Shown: piece after piece, positions 1-8,336 of the stretch
Layout: each line of letters begins with the position of its first letter
How positions within the stretch are numbered: the stretch's first letter is position 1
Assembly (NCBI RefSeq): GCF_011022235.1
Contig: NZ_JAAIYP010000038.1
Coordinates: 124,001-188,000, forward strand
Reading direction: 5' to 3'
DNA from: Magnetospirillum aberrantis SpK
GTDB taxonomy: Bacteria > Pseudomonadota > Alphaproteobacteria > Rhodospirillales > Magnetospirillaceae
DNA length: 64,000 nt
Translations under genes and position numbers: made by a program
Notes under the pieces: model-generated
What the model was told of the DNA's origin: nothing
Databases searched by the model: none
Seen by the model: only the letters and a program-made list of their open reading frames with translations

Positions 1-441
1 ACGGCGACGGTCCTGCTCCTCCTGAAGCATCTTCTGCGCCAGCGCCACCAGGACGTCATACTCGCGTTCCAGGTCGTACCACGTGCAGAACGTGCCCTTG
101 CGGCCCTGAGCGTCGTCGATGATCAGCGGATCGTCGGAGAACAGGAACCTCAACTTGACGATGGCCGATTCCACCTCGTCCTGGGCCTGGGCCTTGTACA
201 CCACCATCAGGTCGGCGTTGGCCAGGGTGAACACCTGGGCCTGCAACATCTTGACCAGCCCTTCGAAGGTGCTGGCGGCAATGCGCATGTGATGGTCGCG
301 CCGGTTCTGGCTGAGCAGTTCCGAAAGGTGGATGTGCACCGCCCGGCGTTCGGAACGATGGCGTTCCAGCCGATGCAGGTAGTCGATCAGCAGGTTTTCC
401 TGGGCGTTGGCACGCGGGGCGGCGGAGGGGGAACCGAACAT
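1..441 (-). CDS. Partial conserved protein, paralogue of the adjacent EAL-like protein (C-terminus off the window)
   Basis: The first 147 codons are visible, starting at the ATG at 441 after a GAGCGG-type ribosome site; the gene continues beyond base 1. The visible part (HIHLSELL, RIAASTFEGLVKMLQ, FTLANADLMVVYK, FLFSDDPL, YDLEREYD) aligns block by block with residues about 35-150 of the neighbour at 450-1814 (LHLHLSQLL, RIAFRMFESMVDMFR, FLLTNSDIMLICK, ALFSKDPL, YDLESEYD). The two genes are therefore tandem paralogues, 8 bp apart and probably cotranscribed. Function is unknown; by analogy with the neighbour it may end in an EAL-like domain, but that part is not in the window. Confidence 0.8.
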   Translation of the reverse strand, partial: MFGSPSAAPRANAQENLLIDYLHRLERHRSERRAVHIHLSELLSQNRRDHHMRIAASTFEGLVKMLQAQVFTLANADLMVVYKAQAQDEVESAIVKLRFLFSDDPLIIDDAQGRKGTFCTWYDLEREYDVLVALAQKMLQEEQDRRR

Positions 442-449
442 GGCCGCTC

Positions 450-1814
450 CTATCGCAGCACGCGCAAGGGCGGGAAGGCGTCGAGCATGTCGTTGTTGCC
501 GCATTCCACGCGCGGCCGTCCCGAAATGACGCCGTGACGCTGGGAACATTGCGCCAAGGTGCAGGCGGAAGCCTTGTCGCATTGCGCCATGGTCACCGCC
601 GCCACCATGGAATCGATATAGCGGCCCTGGAAATGGCGAATACCCTGGTTCAGGCCCCAGGCGATGGCGCTTTCGGTGTCGCACCGCGCCAGGATGACCC
701 GCTCCAGGCCAACCGGCCCCAGCGCGTTGTGGATGTCGGCGGTCACCACGTCGTCGGCCATGTCGCCCGACCAGTTCACCTTGACGAAATCGGTCTGGTA
801 AAGCTCGGCGTCGATGAACTGAAGAGTGATCGGACTCATGCCGTCCAGCACGGTCTGATGGCCGCGCGACCGCAGGAAGTCCCGCGCCTTGAAGAAGGCT
901 TCGAGGTTGTTGAAGATGTCCATCAACTGGAACTCCACCACCAGGCCGGCACGGCCACGGATGGCCGCCTCGAAATTCTGGAAGGCCGGCGAGTTGATGG
1001 AAGACATGTTGAGGTTGACCGAGAACGCCGCCGGCAGCTTGCGGAAGCCCGCGTCCTGCAACACCGACAATACCCGCAGGTCCAGGAACTGGCACAGATG
1101 CTGGAACAGCCAGCGGTTGGACAAGATGTTCACGTCGGGCGCCAGCACCTTTTGCAGGTCGGCGATGGACATGAAGAATTCCTGGAACGCCACTTCGGCC
1201 GTCATCTTGTCGGAAAAACGGACACAGGGCTGGCGCCGCACCACGCCGGCGATGTCGGTGGCACCGATGGCCTCCAGCACGCGGTTCAGGTTGCGCGCGT
1301 CAAGCTGTTGGATCTGCGGCGCGGTGCGGGCATCCACCTGACGCTTCTTGGCCTGGTTCAACAACTGGCCGCAGACCGCGAAGAAGGTGTCGTACTCGCT
1401 TTCCAGGTCGTAATACGTCGCGAAACGGTCCTCGCCATGGGCCGCTTCGCTGTAGGTCAGCGGATCCTTGGAAAACAGGGCGCGCAGTTTGTAGACGATG
1501 GCGTCAAGGTCGGCGAGACGCGCGTCCTTGCAGATCAGCATGATGTCGGAATTGGTCAGCAGGAAAAGCTGGCCACGAAACATGTCGACCATGCTTTCGA
1601 ACATGCGGAACGCGATGCGGATCTTGGCGTCCTCGCGATTCGCCGGCAGCAATTGCGACAGATGCAGGTGCAGCGCCAGACGGCCTTCGCGGATTCGACC
1701 GACACGTTCGGCCGCGTCGAAAAGCAGGCTTTCCGACGTGACGATTTCCTGTGGCCTGTCACCGAACGCCGTCGCGTTCATCCCGTCCCCATTCTGGTGA
1801 GCCGGCGCGGACAA
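450..1814 (-). CDS. Protein with a C-terminal degenerate (probably inactive) EAL-like domain
   Basis: A 454-residue soluble protein. The last ~180 residues keep the outline of an EAL cyclic-di-GMP phosphodiesterase: FSVNLNMSSINSPAFQNFE near residue 265 resembles the usual F-VNLS block, a FVKVNWS block takes the place of the IKID strand, and HFQGRYID resembles the closing QGY segment. The EAL signature and the DDFG metal-binding loop are missing (LDGMSPITL stands there), so catalysis is unlikely and a c-di-GMP-sensing or scaffold role is possible. The N-terminal ~150 residues form a separate region shared with the upstream partial paralogue. Start is the ATG at 1814; an ATG 11 codons later is an alternative. 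Confidence 0.75.
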   Translation of the reverse strand: MSAPAHQNGDGMNATAFGDRPQEIVTSESLLFDAAERVGRIREGRLALHLHLSQLLPANREDAKIRIAFRMFESMVDMFRGQLFLLTNSDIMLICKDARLADLDAIVYKLRALFSKDPLTYSEAAHGEDRFATYYDLESEYDTFFAVCGQLLNQAKKRQVDARTAPQIQQLDARNLNRVLEAIGATDIAGVVRRQPCVRFSDKMTAEVAFQEFFMSIADLQKVLAPDVNILSNRWLFQHLCQFLDLRVLSVLQDAGFRKLPAAFSVNLNMSSINSPAFQNFEAAIRGRAGLVVEFQLMDIFNNLEAFFKARDFLRSRGHQTVLDGMSPITLQFIDAELYQTDFVKVNWSGDMADDVVTADIHNALGPVGLERVILARCDTESAIAWGLNQGIRHFQGRYIDSMVAAVTMAQCDKASACTLAQCSQRHGVISGRPRVECGNNDMLDAFPPLRVLR

Positions 1815-1916
1815 AATCCGGCCGCGCCTGGCGATGGTTGTTCTTCGCCGGTGGATGGCGCAAACTTCTTTCTGTCTTGTAATCTACATCGCCGCCCCAG
1901 GGTCTCCTAGAGCGAA

Positions 1917-2681
1917 ATGCAAATGCCCGGTTCGGATCGCCCCAAACTCGCCGCCCGCGTTCCCGCCGGCAACCGCGTCTACGCGGTGGGCGACATCCAT
2001 GGCCGCGCCGACCTGCTGGAACGGCTTTTGATCCGCATCGAGGCGGATTGCGCACATGCCCGGCCCGAACGGGTGGCCGTGGTGTTCCTGGGCGATTACG
2101 TGGACCGCGGCCCCGATTCTCGGCGCGTGGTGGAACGGCTGTCGCATGGCGCCCCGCAAGGCGGCGCCCTGGCCGACGCCCGATGGATCTGCCTGCGCGG
2201 CAACCACGAGGACGAAATGCTGCGCTTCGTGGACGGCGCGGCGAACGGCACCGGCCGGGCATGGTGCCTGAACGGCGGTCTCGACACGCTCAGGTCCTAT
2301 GCCGGCGACGTGCCCGAGCGCCCCCTTGACGACCTGGACGGGCTCAGGCTGACACTGAGCCGCGCCTTGCCGCCCGCGCATCTGCGGTTTCTGTCACGTC
2401 TGCCGCTGACCCATCGCGAAGGCGACTACGTCTTCGCCCATGCCGGCATCCGCCCCGGCGTGCCACTGGACGCGCAACTGGAATCCGACCTTCTGTGGAT
2501 CCGCGAAGGCTTCCTGGACGACGTGCGCCCGGCGGATTTCGTGGTGGTGCATGGGCACACCCCCACCCCCACCCCCGATATCCGCCCCCACCGCATCGGC
2601 ATCGACACCGGTGCCTATTATTCCGGCCATCTGACGGCGCTGGTGCTCGAAGGCGACACCCGCTGCTTCCTGAGCAGTTGA
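1917..2681 (+). CDS. Metallophosphoesterase, PPP-family serine/threonine phosphatase-like
   Basis: The 254 residues show the complete metallophosphatase signature in order: GDIHGRADLLERLL (about residue 25), GDYVDRGPDSRRVVERL (about 60), LRGNHEDEML (about 95), HAGIRPG (about 175) and HGHTPTP (about 210). These supply the Asp, His and Asn ligands of the two-metal centre. Related bacterial enzymes are diadenosine tetraphosphatases or protein phosphatases; substrate cannot be told from sequence. The gene is divergent from the EAL-like gene and followed 63 bp later by hldE. A second ATG two codons in is an equally good start. Confidence 0.85.
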   Translation: MQMPGSDRPKLAARVPAGNRVYAVGDIHGRADLLERLLIRIEADCAHARPERVAVVFLGDYVDRGPDSRRVVERLSHGAPQGGALADARWICLRGNHEDEMLRFVDGAANGTGRAWCLNGGLDTLRSYAGDVPERPLDDLDGLRLTLSRALPPAHLRFLSRLPLTHREGDYVFAHAGIRPGVPLDAQLESDLLWIREGFLDDVRPADFVVVHGHTPTPTPDIRPHRIGIDTGAYYSGHLTALVLEGDTRCFLSS

Positions 2682-2744
2682 GTTTTTCTTGCATCCTTTC
2701 CAGCCGTGGGGTAACGCACCCGAAGACTTGCGACAGGGTGTGAC

Positions 2745-4208
2745 ATGACGGAAATCTCGGCGCTGGTGGAACGGGTGGAGAAGCTCAAGGGAACGCCGGT
2801 GCTGTGCATCGGCGACGCCATGCTGGACCGCTTTGTCTATGGCTCGGTGGACCGCATCTCGCCCGAGGCGCCGATCCCGGTTCTGTGCACCGAACGCGAA
2901 GACGCCATGTTGGGCGGTGCCGGCAACGTGGTGCGCAATCTGGTGGCGCTGGGGGCCCATCCCGCCTTTGTCGCCGTGGTCGGCGACGACGAGGCCGGAC
3001 GCGAGGTCGGACGGCTGTTGGGCGAACATCACGAGATCGACCCCTGTCTGGTGATCGAACCAGGGCGCCAGACCACCATCAAGACCCGCTTCTTCGCCAG
3101 TTCCCAACAATTGCTGCGCGCCGATTGCGAAACCCGCGCGCCGCTGGCTCAGCTCAGCCGCGATCAGGTTCTGGCCCGTGCCGAACACCTGCTCGAGCGG
3201 GCCGGAGTGGTGGTGCTGTCCGATTACGGCAAGGGCGTGCTGGCGCCGCCGGTGGTGAGCGAACTGATCTCCCGCGCCAAGGCCATGGGCAAAAAGGTCA
3301 TCGTCGATCCCAAGGGCACCGACTACACCCGCTATCGCGGCGCCAGCCTTCTGACCCCCAACCGCAAGGAACTGCACGAAGCCACCGGCATGGCGGTGGA
3401 CACCGACGCGGCGGTGGTGGTGGCGGCGCGGCGGCTGATCGAGACCTGCGGCGTCGAGGCGGTGCTGGTCACCCGCAGCCAGGACGGCATGACCCTGGTG
3501 CCCGCCAAGGGCGAGGTGCACCACCTGCCGGCCGAAGCCCGCGAAGTGTTCGACGTGTCGGGCGCCGGCGACACCGTCGTCGCCACCTTGGCGGCGGCGG
3601 TGGCATCCGGCGCGACGCTGCTGGACGCCGCACGCATCGCCAATGTCGCCGCCGGCATCGTGGTCGGCAAGGTCGGCACCGCCGTCGCCTACGCGGCCGA
3701 GGTGGTGGCGGCCCTGCATCACGACGAGATCATGACGGCCGAAACCAAGGTGGCCGACCGCGACACCGCCGCCGACATGCTGGAACGCTGGCGGCGCAAG
3801 GGAATGAAGGTGGGGTTCACCAACGGCTGCTTCGACCTGTTGCACCCCGGCCATGTGTCGTTGTTGAACCAAGCCAAAAACCACTGCGACCGGCTGGTGG
3901 TGGGGCTGAACTCGGATGCCTCGGTCGGCCGGCTCAAGGGGCCGACCCGGCCGGTACAGTCGGAATCGGCCCGCGCCGCCGTCCTGGCCTCGCTGGCCGC
4001 CGTCGATCTGGTGGTGATCTTCGGCGAGGATACGCCGCTTGAACTGATCCGCGCGCTCAAGCCCGACGTGCTGGTCAAGGGGGCCGACTACACCGTCGAC
4101 ACCGTGGTCGGCGCCGCCGACGTCCAGAGCTGGGGCGGCCGCGTCGTGCTGGCCGACCTGGTGGCGGGTCAAAGCACCACCAACACCATCAAGAAAATGA
4201 GCGCGTGA
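2745..4208 (+). CDS. hldE: Bifunctional D-glycero-beta-D-manno-heptose-7-phosphate kinase / heptose-1-phosphate adenylyltransferase
   Basis: HldE makes ADP-activated heptose for the lipopolysaccharide inner core in the cytoplasm. Residues 1 to about 320 are a ribokinase-type kinase, with [19 protein letters not shown] at the start and the catalytic SGAGDT motif (Asp about 276). Residues about 350-487 are the nucleotidyltransferase, with [14 protein letters not shown] carrying the HxGH motif and a terminal TTNTIKKM block. The length of 487 residues matches full two-domain HldE. The stop codon overlaps the queF start (TGATG), so the two are translationally coupled. Confidence 0.97.
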   Translation: MTEISALVERVEKLKGTPVLCIGDAMLDRFVYGSVDRISPEAPIPVLCTEREDAMLGGAGNVVRNLVALGAHPAFVAVVGDDEAGREVGRLLGEHHEIDPCLVIEPGRQTTIKTRFFASSQQLLRADCETRAPLAQLSRDQVLARAEHLLERAGVVVLSDYGKGVLAPPVVSELISRAKAMGKKVIVDPKGTDYTRYRGASLLTPNRKELHEATGMAVDTDAAVVVAARRLIETCGVEAVLVTRSQDGMTLVPAKGEVHHLPAEAREVFDVSGAGDTVVATLAAAVASGATLLDAARIANVAAGIVVGKVGTAVAYAAEVVAALHHDEIMTAETKVADRDTAADMLERWRRKGMKVGFTNGCFDLLHPGHVSLLNQAKNHCDRLVVGLNSDASVGRLKGPTRPVQSESARAAVLASLAAVDLVVIFGEDTPLELIRALKPDVLVKGADYTVDTVVGAADVQSWGGRVVLADLVAGQSTTNTIKKMSA

Positions 4209-4666
4209 TGGCCGATTACCCCCACCTCACCCAACTGGGACAGAAATCCGGCCTGCCGTCCACCCCGGACGAAGCGGTGCTGGAGACCGTGCCCAACCCC
4301 CATCCGGGCACCCATTATCTGGTGCGCTTCGTCGCCCCCGAGTTCACCTCGCTGTGCCCGATCACCGGCCAACCCGACTTCGCCCATATCGTCATCGACT
4401 ACGTCCCCGACGAAACCCTGGTGGAATCCAAGTCGCTCAAGCTGTTCCTGGGCTCTTTTCGCAACCACGGCGCCTTCCACGAGGCATGCACGATCGGCAT
4501 CGCCAAGCGGCTGGTGGACGCGCTGTCGCCGGTATGGCTGCGCATCGGCGGCTATTGGTATCCGCGCGGCGGCATCCCCATCGACGTGTTCTGGCAGACC
4601 GGCGAACCGCCCAAGGGCCTGTTCCTGCCCGATCAGGGCGTCCCCCCCTATCGTGGCCGGGGCTGA
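4208..4666 (+). CDS. queF: NADPH-dependent 7-cyano-7-deazaguanine (preQ0) reductase
   Basis: QueF reduces preQ0 to preQ1 in queuosine biosynthesis. About 152 residues is the short YkvM-type length. The nucleophilic Cys lies in [15 protein letters not shown] (about residue 50) and the family motif [20 protein letters not shown] follows, containing the Glu/Ser/Lys residues that bind substrate and NADPH. A GTG one codon earlier (4205) could also start it. It overlaps hldE by one base and is followed by queG with a 14-base overlap, placing two queuosine steps side by side. Confidence 0.95.
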   Translation: MADYPHLTQLGQKSGLPSTPDEAVLETVPNPHPGTHYLVRFVAPEFTSLCPITGQPDFAHIVIDYVPDETLVESKSLKLFLGSFRNHGAFHEACTIGIAKRLVDALSPVWLRIGGYWYPRGGIPIDVFWQTGEPPKGLFLPDQGVPPYRGRG

Positions 4667-5705
4667 CCCCGCAACCGTAAAGGAAGCCATCCGCGCCAAG
4701 GCGCTGGAACTCGGCTTCGATGCCGTCGGCTTCGCCCCGGCGAACGGCGAGTGGAGCGCCGGACTGGAAGCGTTCGTCGCCGACGGCCGCCATGGCACCA
4801 TGGCCTGGATGGAGGAGCGGAGGGAGCAACGGGCCGCCCCCAAGGGCCTGTGGCCCGACGTCCGCTCGGTGGTGGTGCTGGGCACCAGCTACGCCCCGGC
4901 CGGCGACCCGCTGGCGACCCTGTCCCACCCCACGCGCGGCCATGTCAGCGTCTATGCCCGCAACAAGGACTACCACGATCTGATGAAACGTCGCCTCAAG
5001 GCGCTGGGACGCTGGATGGTGGAAAGTTTCGGCGGCGCACTCAAGGTGTTCGTGGACACCGCGCCGGTGATGGAAAAGCCGCTGGCGGCGCAATCGGGAA
5101 TCGGCTGGCAGGGACGACACAGCAACGTGGTGTCACGACGGTTCGGATCGTGGCTGTTCCTGTCGGAAATCTACACCACCCTGGAGATCGAAGCCGACCC
5201 GCCGGAACCAGACCATTGCGGCAAATGCACGCGGTGCCGCGACGCCTGCCCCACCGGGGCCATCGTCGCCGACGGCCAAGTGGACGCGCGGCGCTGCGTC
5301 AGTTATCTGACCATCGAACACAAGGGCGCCATCCCCGAGGATTTGCGGCCCCTGATGGGAAACCGCGTCTACGGCTGCGACGATTGCATGGCGGCATGCC
5401 CATGGAACAAGTTCGCGCCGCCGACCCGTGAAGCCGACTTCCTGCCGCGCATGGAATTGGTGGCGCCGCGCCTGAGCGACTTGGCGGAACTGGACGATTC
5501 CAGTTTCCGCGAGGTGTTCTCGGGATCGGCGATCAAGCGCGTCGGCCGTGACCGCTGGCTCCGCAACGTCCTGGTGGCCATTGGCAACAGCGACGATATC
5601 CGTCTGATCGATTCCGCCCGCGCCCATGTGGACGACCCGAACGAGACCGTTCGCGAAACCGCACGCTGGGCCGTGAACCGGCTCGCGCCTCATAACGGGA
5701 GATAG
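4653..5705 (+). CDS. queG: Epoxyqueuosine reductase
   Basis: QueG carries out the last step of queuosine synthesis on tRNA, a cobalamin-dependent reduction of epoxyqueuosine. The 350 residues contain two [4Fe-4S] cysteine sets: [14 protein letters not shown] (about 188-201) and [12 protein letters not shown] (about 242-253). They also hold the conserved [10 protein letters not shown] segment and a C-terminal HEAT-like tail ending [10 protein letters not shown]. The start is a GTG at 4653 inside the end of queF, which is in the same small operon. Confidence 0.96.
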   Translation: MAGADPATVKEAIRAKALELGFDAVGFAPANGEWSAGLEAFVADGRHGTMAWMEERREQRAAPKGLWPDVRSVVVLGTSYAPAGDPLATLSHPTRGHVSVYARNKDYHDLMKRRLKALGRWMVESFGGALKVFVDTAPVMEKPLAAQSGIGWQGRHSNVVSRRFGSWLFLSEIYTTLEIEADPPEPDHCGKCTRCRDACPTGAIVADGQVDARRCVSYLTIEHKGAIPEDLRPLMGNRVYGCDDCMAACPWNKFAPPTREADFLPRMELVAPRLSDLAELDDSSFREVFSGSAIKRVGRDRWLRNVLVAIGNSDDIRLIDSARAHVDDPNETVRETARWAVNRLAPHNGR

Positions 5706-5745
5706 TGGTCAGACCACTCTCGTTACGGTAGACGTCGCCTCAAAA

Positions 5746-5779
5746 CACTGCGGGGCGGCCTTTCGGCCACCCCGCAGTG
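5746..5779 (-). terminator. Intrinsic terminator of the XRE regulator gene
   Basis: A perfect-armed hairpin CACTGCGGGG...CCCCGCAGTG with an inner GGCC/GGCC pair is followed on the minus strand by TTTT. It closes the minus-strand gene at 5804 and also lies just beyond queG, where the plus strand lacks a T run. Confidence 0.75.
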
Positions 5780-5803
5780 TGATGACGGCACTGAAAAGCA
5801 GCC

Positions 5804-6256
5804 TTATTCCGCAGCGAGAGCCCGAGCCAACTGCGACAGCGCTTCCTGATGCTTTTCGTTGGAAATGCTGGCGAAATTGCGAGCCAGTTCCAGGCACATG
5901 CGCTGACGCGCGGTCAGGTCGGTGCTGCGCTCGCTGTTCAGCCCTTCGAAGAAATAGCTGACGGGCACACCCAAGACCTGAGCGATTTCGTAAAGCCGAC
6001 CAGCAGAAATGCGGTTGATGCCGCGTTCGTACTTGTGGGCCTGTTGATAGGTCACGCCGATCAGATCGGCCATTTGTTGCTGGGACAGTCCAAGCATGAT
6101 GCGGCGCTCGCGAATACGCGCACCCACATGCCGATCCGTGTCGTTTGCCCGATTAGCCGGGCGAGCAGCTTTTGTTTCAGTGTTTGCGGTCATCGTTCTC
6201 AACTGACTCTGGATGTTGGCGTCATAGTCGCGGGGGTTGTCCGCTGTATCAGGCAT
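5804..6256 (-). CDS. XRE-family helix-turn-helix transcriptional regulator
   Basis: About 150 residues with a central Cro/CI-type helix-turn-helix, RIRERRIMLGLSQQQMADLI followed by GVTYQQAHKYERGINRISAG (residues about 47-87), then a short helical C-terminus ending LSQLARALAAE. This domain order is common in alphaproteobacterial regulators of unknown target. I chose the ATG at 6256 because GGGAG lies nine bases upstream; a later ATG at 6193 (preceded by GAGAA) and an upstream TTG at 6289 are alternatives. A palindrome 64 bp upstream may be its operator. Confidence 0.85.
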   Translation of the reverse strand: MPDTADNPRDYDANIQSQLRTMTANTETKAARPANRANDTDRHVGARIRERRIMLGLSQQQMADLIGVTYQQAHKYERGINRISAGRLYEIAQVLGVPVSYFFEGLNSERSTDLTARQRMCLELARNFASISNEKHQEALSQLARALAAE

Positions 6257-6615
6257 AGGCATCAACTCCCGTGCATAGTCTGAATTCAAGAAACAGGCAA
6301 CCCAGATTGTTATTCCATTAACGACTTATATAGTTCGTTCATTTGATCCTGCCGGAAATATACTGTATTTATTTAGTTTATATTAAACAGCGCAATACAC
6401 AACCGGGACGATCCAACCGGCGAAGGAACATCCCCGGACGCTTTCCGCACCAGAGTATATGCATCCTCCCGCGCGGTATTACCAGTGTGGGAATCCGAAA
6501 TAAAGGCGTTGATCAGCGTCAACACGGCCAGGGACGCAACGAGACAGCGCCCGTTGCACCCAGCACAAGGACACAAGGCCTATAGAAACAGCCGACAATG
6601 ACGAGGAAGAAAACG
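6257..6615. other. AT-rich non-coding gap
   Basis: This 359-bp stretch is clearly richer in A and T than its surroundings, mostly at 6290-6400, and contains the two palindromes noted above. The short open frames here have no ribosome site or coding-like third positions. It probably holds the promoter of the XRE gene; nothing else can be supported. Confidence 0.5.
6320..6339. promoter_or_regulatory. Imperfect palindrome, candidate operator of the XRE gene
   Basis: AACGACTTATATAGTTCGTT is a 20-bp near-palindrome (16 of 20 positions symmetric) in AT-rich DNA directly upstream of the XRE gene. A second smaller palindrome, GTTTATATTAAAC, lies at 6376-6388. Such sites fit autoregulation by a dimeric HTH protein, but binding is only inferred. 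Confidence 0.35.
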
Positions 6616-7116
6616 TTAGACGGATAGATCCACCGCCCGCCCGGAAGACAACCGCGGGAAGGCCGGAGACATGACGTCAACGTCTCTATAGTTGCCGGCT
6701 TCAACGGAAGACGCGGTCCGGGCATAGGCCTGAGCCCCAGCGCGGGCAGTCCCTTCGGTGGAGGTGGCGGCATCAGCGGAACCGCTGTCGGCGAACAGGC
6801 GCGCCAGAAAGGAGGTGAAGGCCCCCAACAATCCCGACCCAGCCCAGCCCGAGCCTGTCGAGACGTTGCTTTGGTCGGATTGGCCCGTCTTTTCACTCTG
6901 GGAGGCGACGGCTTCGGCGTCGCTTTGGGAATCGACCGCGGCCCGCTTGGCGGCGTCGCGGTCCTCGACCTCGAAGCGTTGGCGGACAGGATCTATGGGA
7001 CGAACCGGGATGGTCACGGCAAGCCGGTCGGCCTGGGCATAGGCGCCCGCCGCACCGATCTGGCTGGTGATCAATCCGCTGTCGGCCACAGCGCGCCCCA
7101 GTTGTTCTAGCGTCAA
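6616..7116 (-). CDS. Unrecognised hypothetical protein
   Basis: About 166 residues, not recognised. It has a charged N-terminal half (RPIDPVRQRFEVEDRDAAKR) and a Ser/Gly/Ala-rich middle with a short hydrophobic patch (LLGAFTSFLARLF, about residue 95). No signal peptide or clear membrane span is visible. Third-position GC suggests real coding. The start is uncertain: the frame opens with TTG at 7116 and no good ribosome site is present. It follows phaR on the same strand, 61 bp downstream, so it may be cotranscribed with it. Confidence 0.5.
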   Translation of the reverse strand: MTLEQLGRAVADSGLITSQIGAAGAYAQADRLAVTIPVRPIDPVRQRFEVEDRDAAKRAAVDSQSDAEAVASQSEKTGQSDQSNVSTGSGWAGSGLLGAFTSFLARLFADSGSADAATSTEGTARAGAQAYARTASSVEAGNYRDVDVMSPAFPRLSSGRAVDLSV

Positions 7117-7177
7117 CAGGATATTTTACGCGCAAGGCGGGTGAACAGGCAACAGGCCGGTCCACCCGAAACCCCGA

Positions 7178-7753
7178 TTACTTCTTTTTGGTCAGCTCCG
7201 CCAACTGGCTTTGCAGTTGGTTGATGCGGGCCTGCATTTCCTCGAACGGCGAAATCATGCCGCCAGCCCCACCTTCGGTTCCCGGCGGATAGAACGGCGC
7301 GAACATCTTCATGGCGCTTTCAAAGAAAGCCATGTTCTGCTTGCTCATTTCCTCGAAGGAATTGAACGGAAACAGACCATCCAGAGCATTTTGCATGTAA
7401 TGGCGCATCTGTTCTTCGTTGCGCTGGAAAGACGACATGGCGTGTTCCAGGTAACGCGGCACCAATCCCCCCAGGGAATCGCCGTAAAAACCGATGATCT
7501 GGCGCAGGAAGCTGATGGGCAACAGGTTCTGGCCGTTCTTGCCTTCTTCCTCGACGATGATCTGGGTCAGCACCGAACGGGTGATGTCCTCGCCACTCTT
7601 GGCGTCGTACACCACGAAATCGGTGCCCTCCTTGACCATCTGCGCCAGATGGTCAAGCGTGACGTAGCTGGAGGTCGCGGTATTGTACAGCCGCCGATTG
7701 GCGTATTTCTTGATGGTGATCGGCGCCTGGGCGGCGGTGTTGGCTTCGGACAT
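7178..7753 (-). CDS. phaR: Polyhydroxyalkanoate synthesis repressor
   Basis: PhaR is a DNA-binding repressor of phasin and PHB genes that also binds PHB granules. The N-terminus has the PHB accumulation regulatory domain signature IKKYANRRLYNTATSSYVTL (residues about 13-32). The rest is helical and ends in a glycine/proline-rich stretch and a coiled helix (RINQLQSQLAELTKKK). 191 residues is typical. It is divergent from the phaE-like/phaC pair 151 bp away, so that gap is a likely site of PhaR action. Confidence 0.93.
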   Translation of the reverse strand: MSEANTAAQAPITIKKYANRRLYNTATSSYVTLDHLAQMVKEGTDFVVYDAKSGEDITRSVLTQIIVEEEGKNGQNLLPISFLRQIIGFYGDSLGGLVPRYLEHAMSSFQRNEEQMRHYMQNALDGLFPFNSFEEMSKQNMAFFESAMKMFAPFYPPGTEGGAGGMISPFEEMQARINQLQSQLAELTKKK

Positions 7754-7904
7754 CTTGGCGTCACTTCCGGTTTCGGCTTATGGATTCTGAAGATACCAGA
7801 CTTTTCCCAATTGGCGGGATTGGCAACTTTTTTTTCATAGCCCTGCAACCAAACCGCTTGCCGCCCCCCTGGTCAAGCCCCGCCCCGAGGAGTATGCTGC
7901 CCTC

Positions 7905-8336
7905 ATGTCTGAAGCGCCGCCGGATTACAGGATGCTCGCGCGCCGTTACCTGGACCTGTGGCAGGAACAGGTGGCCGCCATGTCCAGCGATCCGGCGTTT
8001 GCGGATGCGTTGGCCCAAGGCGTCGCCTTGATGTCCCAGGTGCCGGCAACCATCCTGCAAGCGGCCGCCGCCGGCGCGGCAAGCCCCGTCAACCAGGCGC
8101 GAGCAGCCGATGCCGGATCGTCGTCCGTCCCATCAGACACCAGCCCCGACACCGGCGCGGCAGGGGCCGCGCCCGCTGCCGCTGCACCTGATGGCCCACG
8201 CCTCGACCTTGATGGGCTCACGCGCCGCCTTGCCGCTGCTGAAGAACGGCTCGCTGCGCTGGAGGCCCGACTTGGCGAGGCAGGCGGAAGCCCTGCGCCA
8301 AAGCCTGGACGACGCCGGACCAAACGCATGGATTGA
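7905..8336 (+). CDS. Small PhaE-like / PHB synthase-associated protein overlapping phaC
   Basis: 143 residues. An N-terminal helix (YLDLWQEQVAAMSSDPAF) resembles the DLW-Q segment of proteins that precede class III-like PHA synthases. An Ala/Pro/Ser linker and a C-terminal heptad helix (LTRRLAAAEERLAALEARL) end in a basic tail. It could be a reduced PhaE subunit or phasin-like partner. GAGGAG lies 12 bases before the ATG. Its last 227 bases are read in another frame as the N-terminus of phaC; both frames look protein-coding. Assignment rests on context and shape only. Confidence 0.6.
   Translation: MSEAPPDYRMLARRYLDLWQEQVAAMSSDPAFADALAQGVALMSQVPATILQAAAAGAASPVNQARAADAGSSSVPSDTSPDTGAAGAAPAAAAPDGPRLDLDGLTRRLAAAEERLAALEARLGEAGGSPAPKPGRRRTKRMD

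Noticed and set aside
5703-5717. Small hairpin AGTGGTCAGACCACT after queG
   Set aside because: Three-base loop and no T run; too weak to call a terminator next to the stronger hairpin at 5746.
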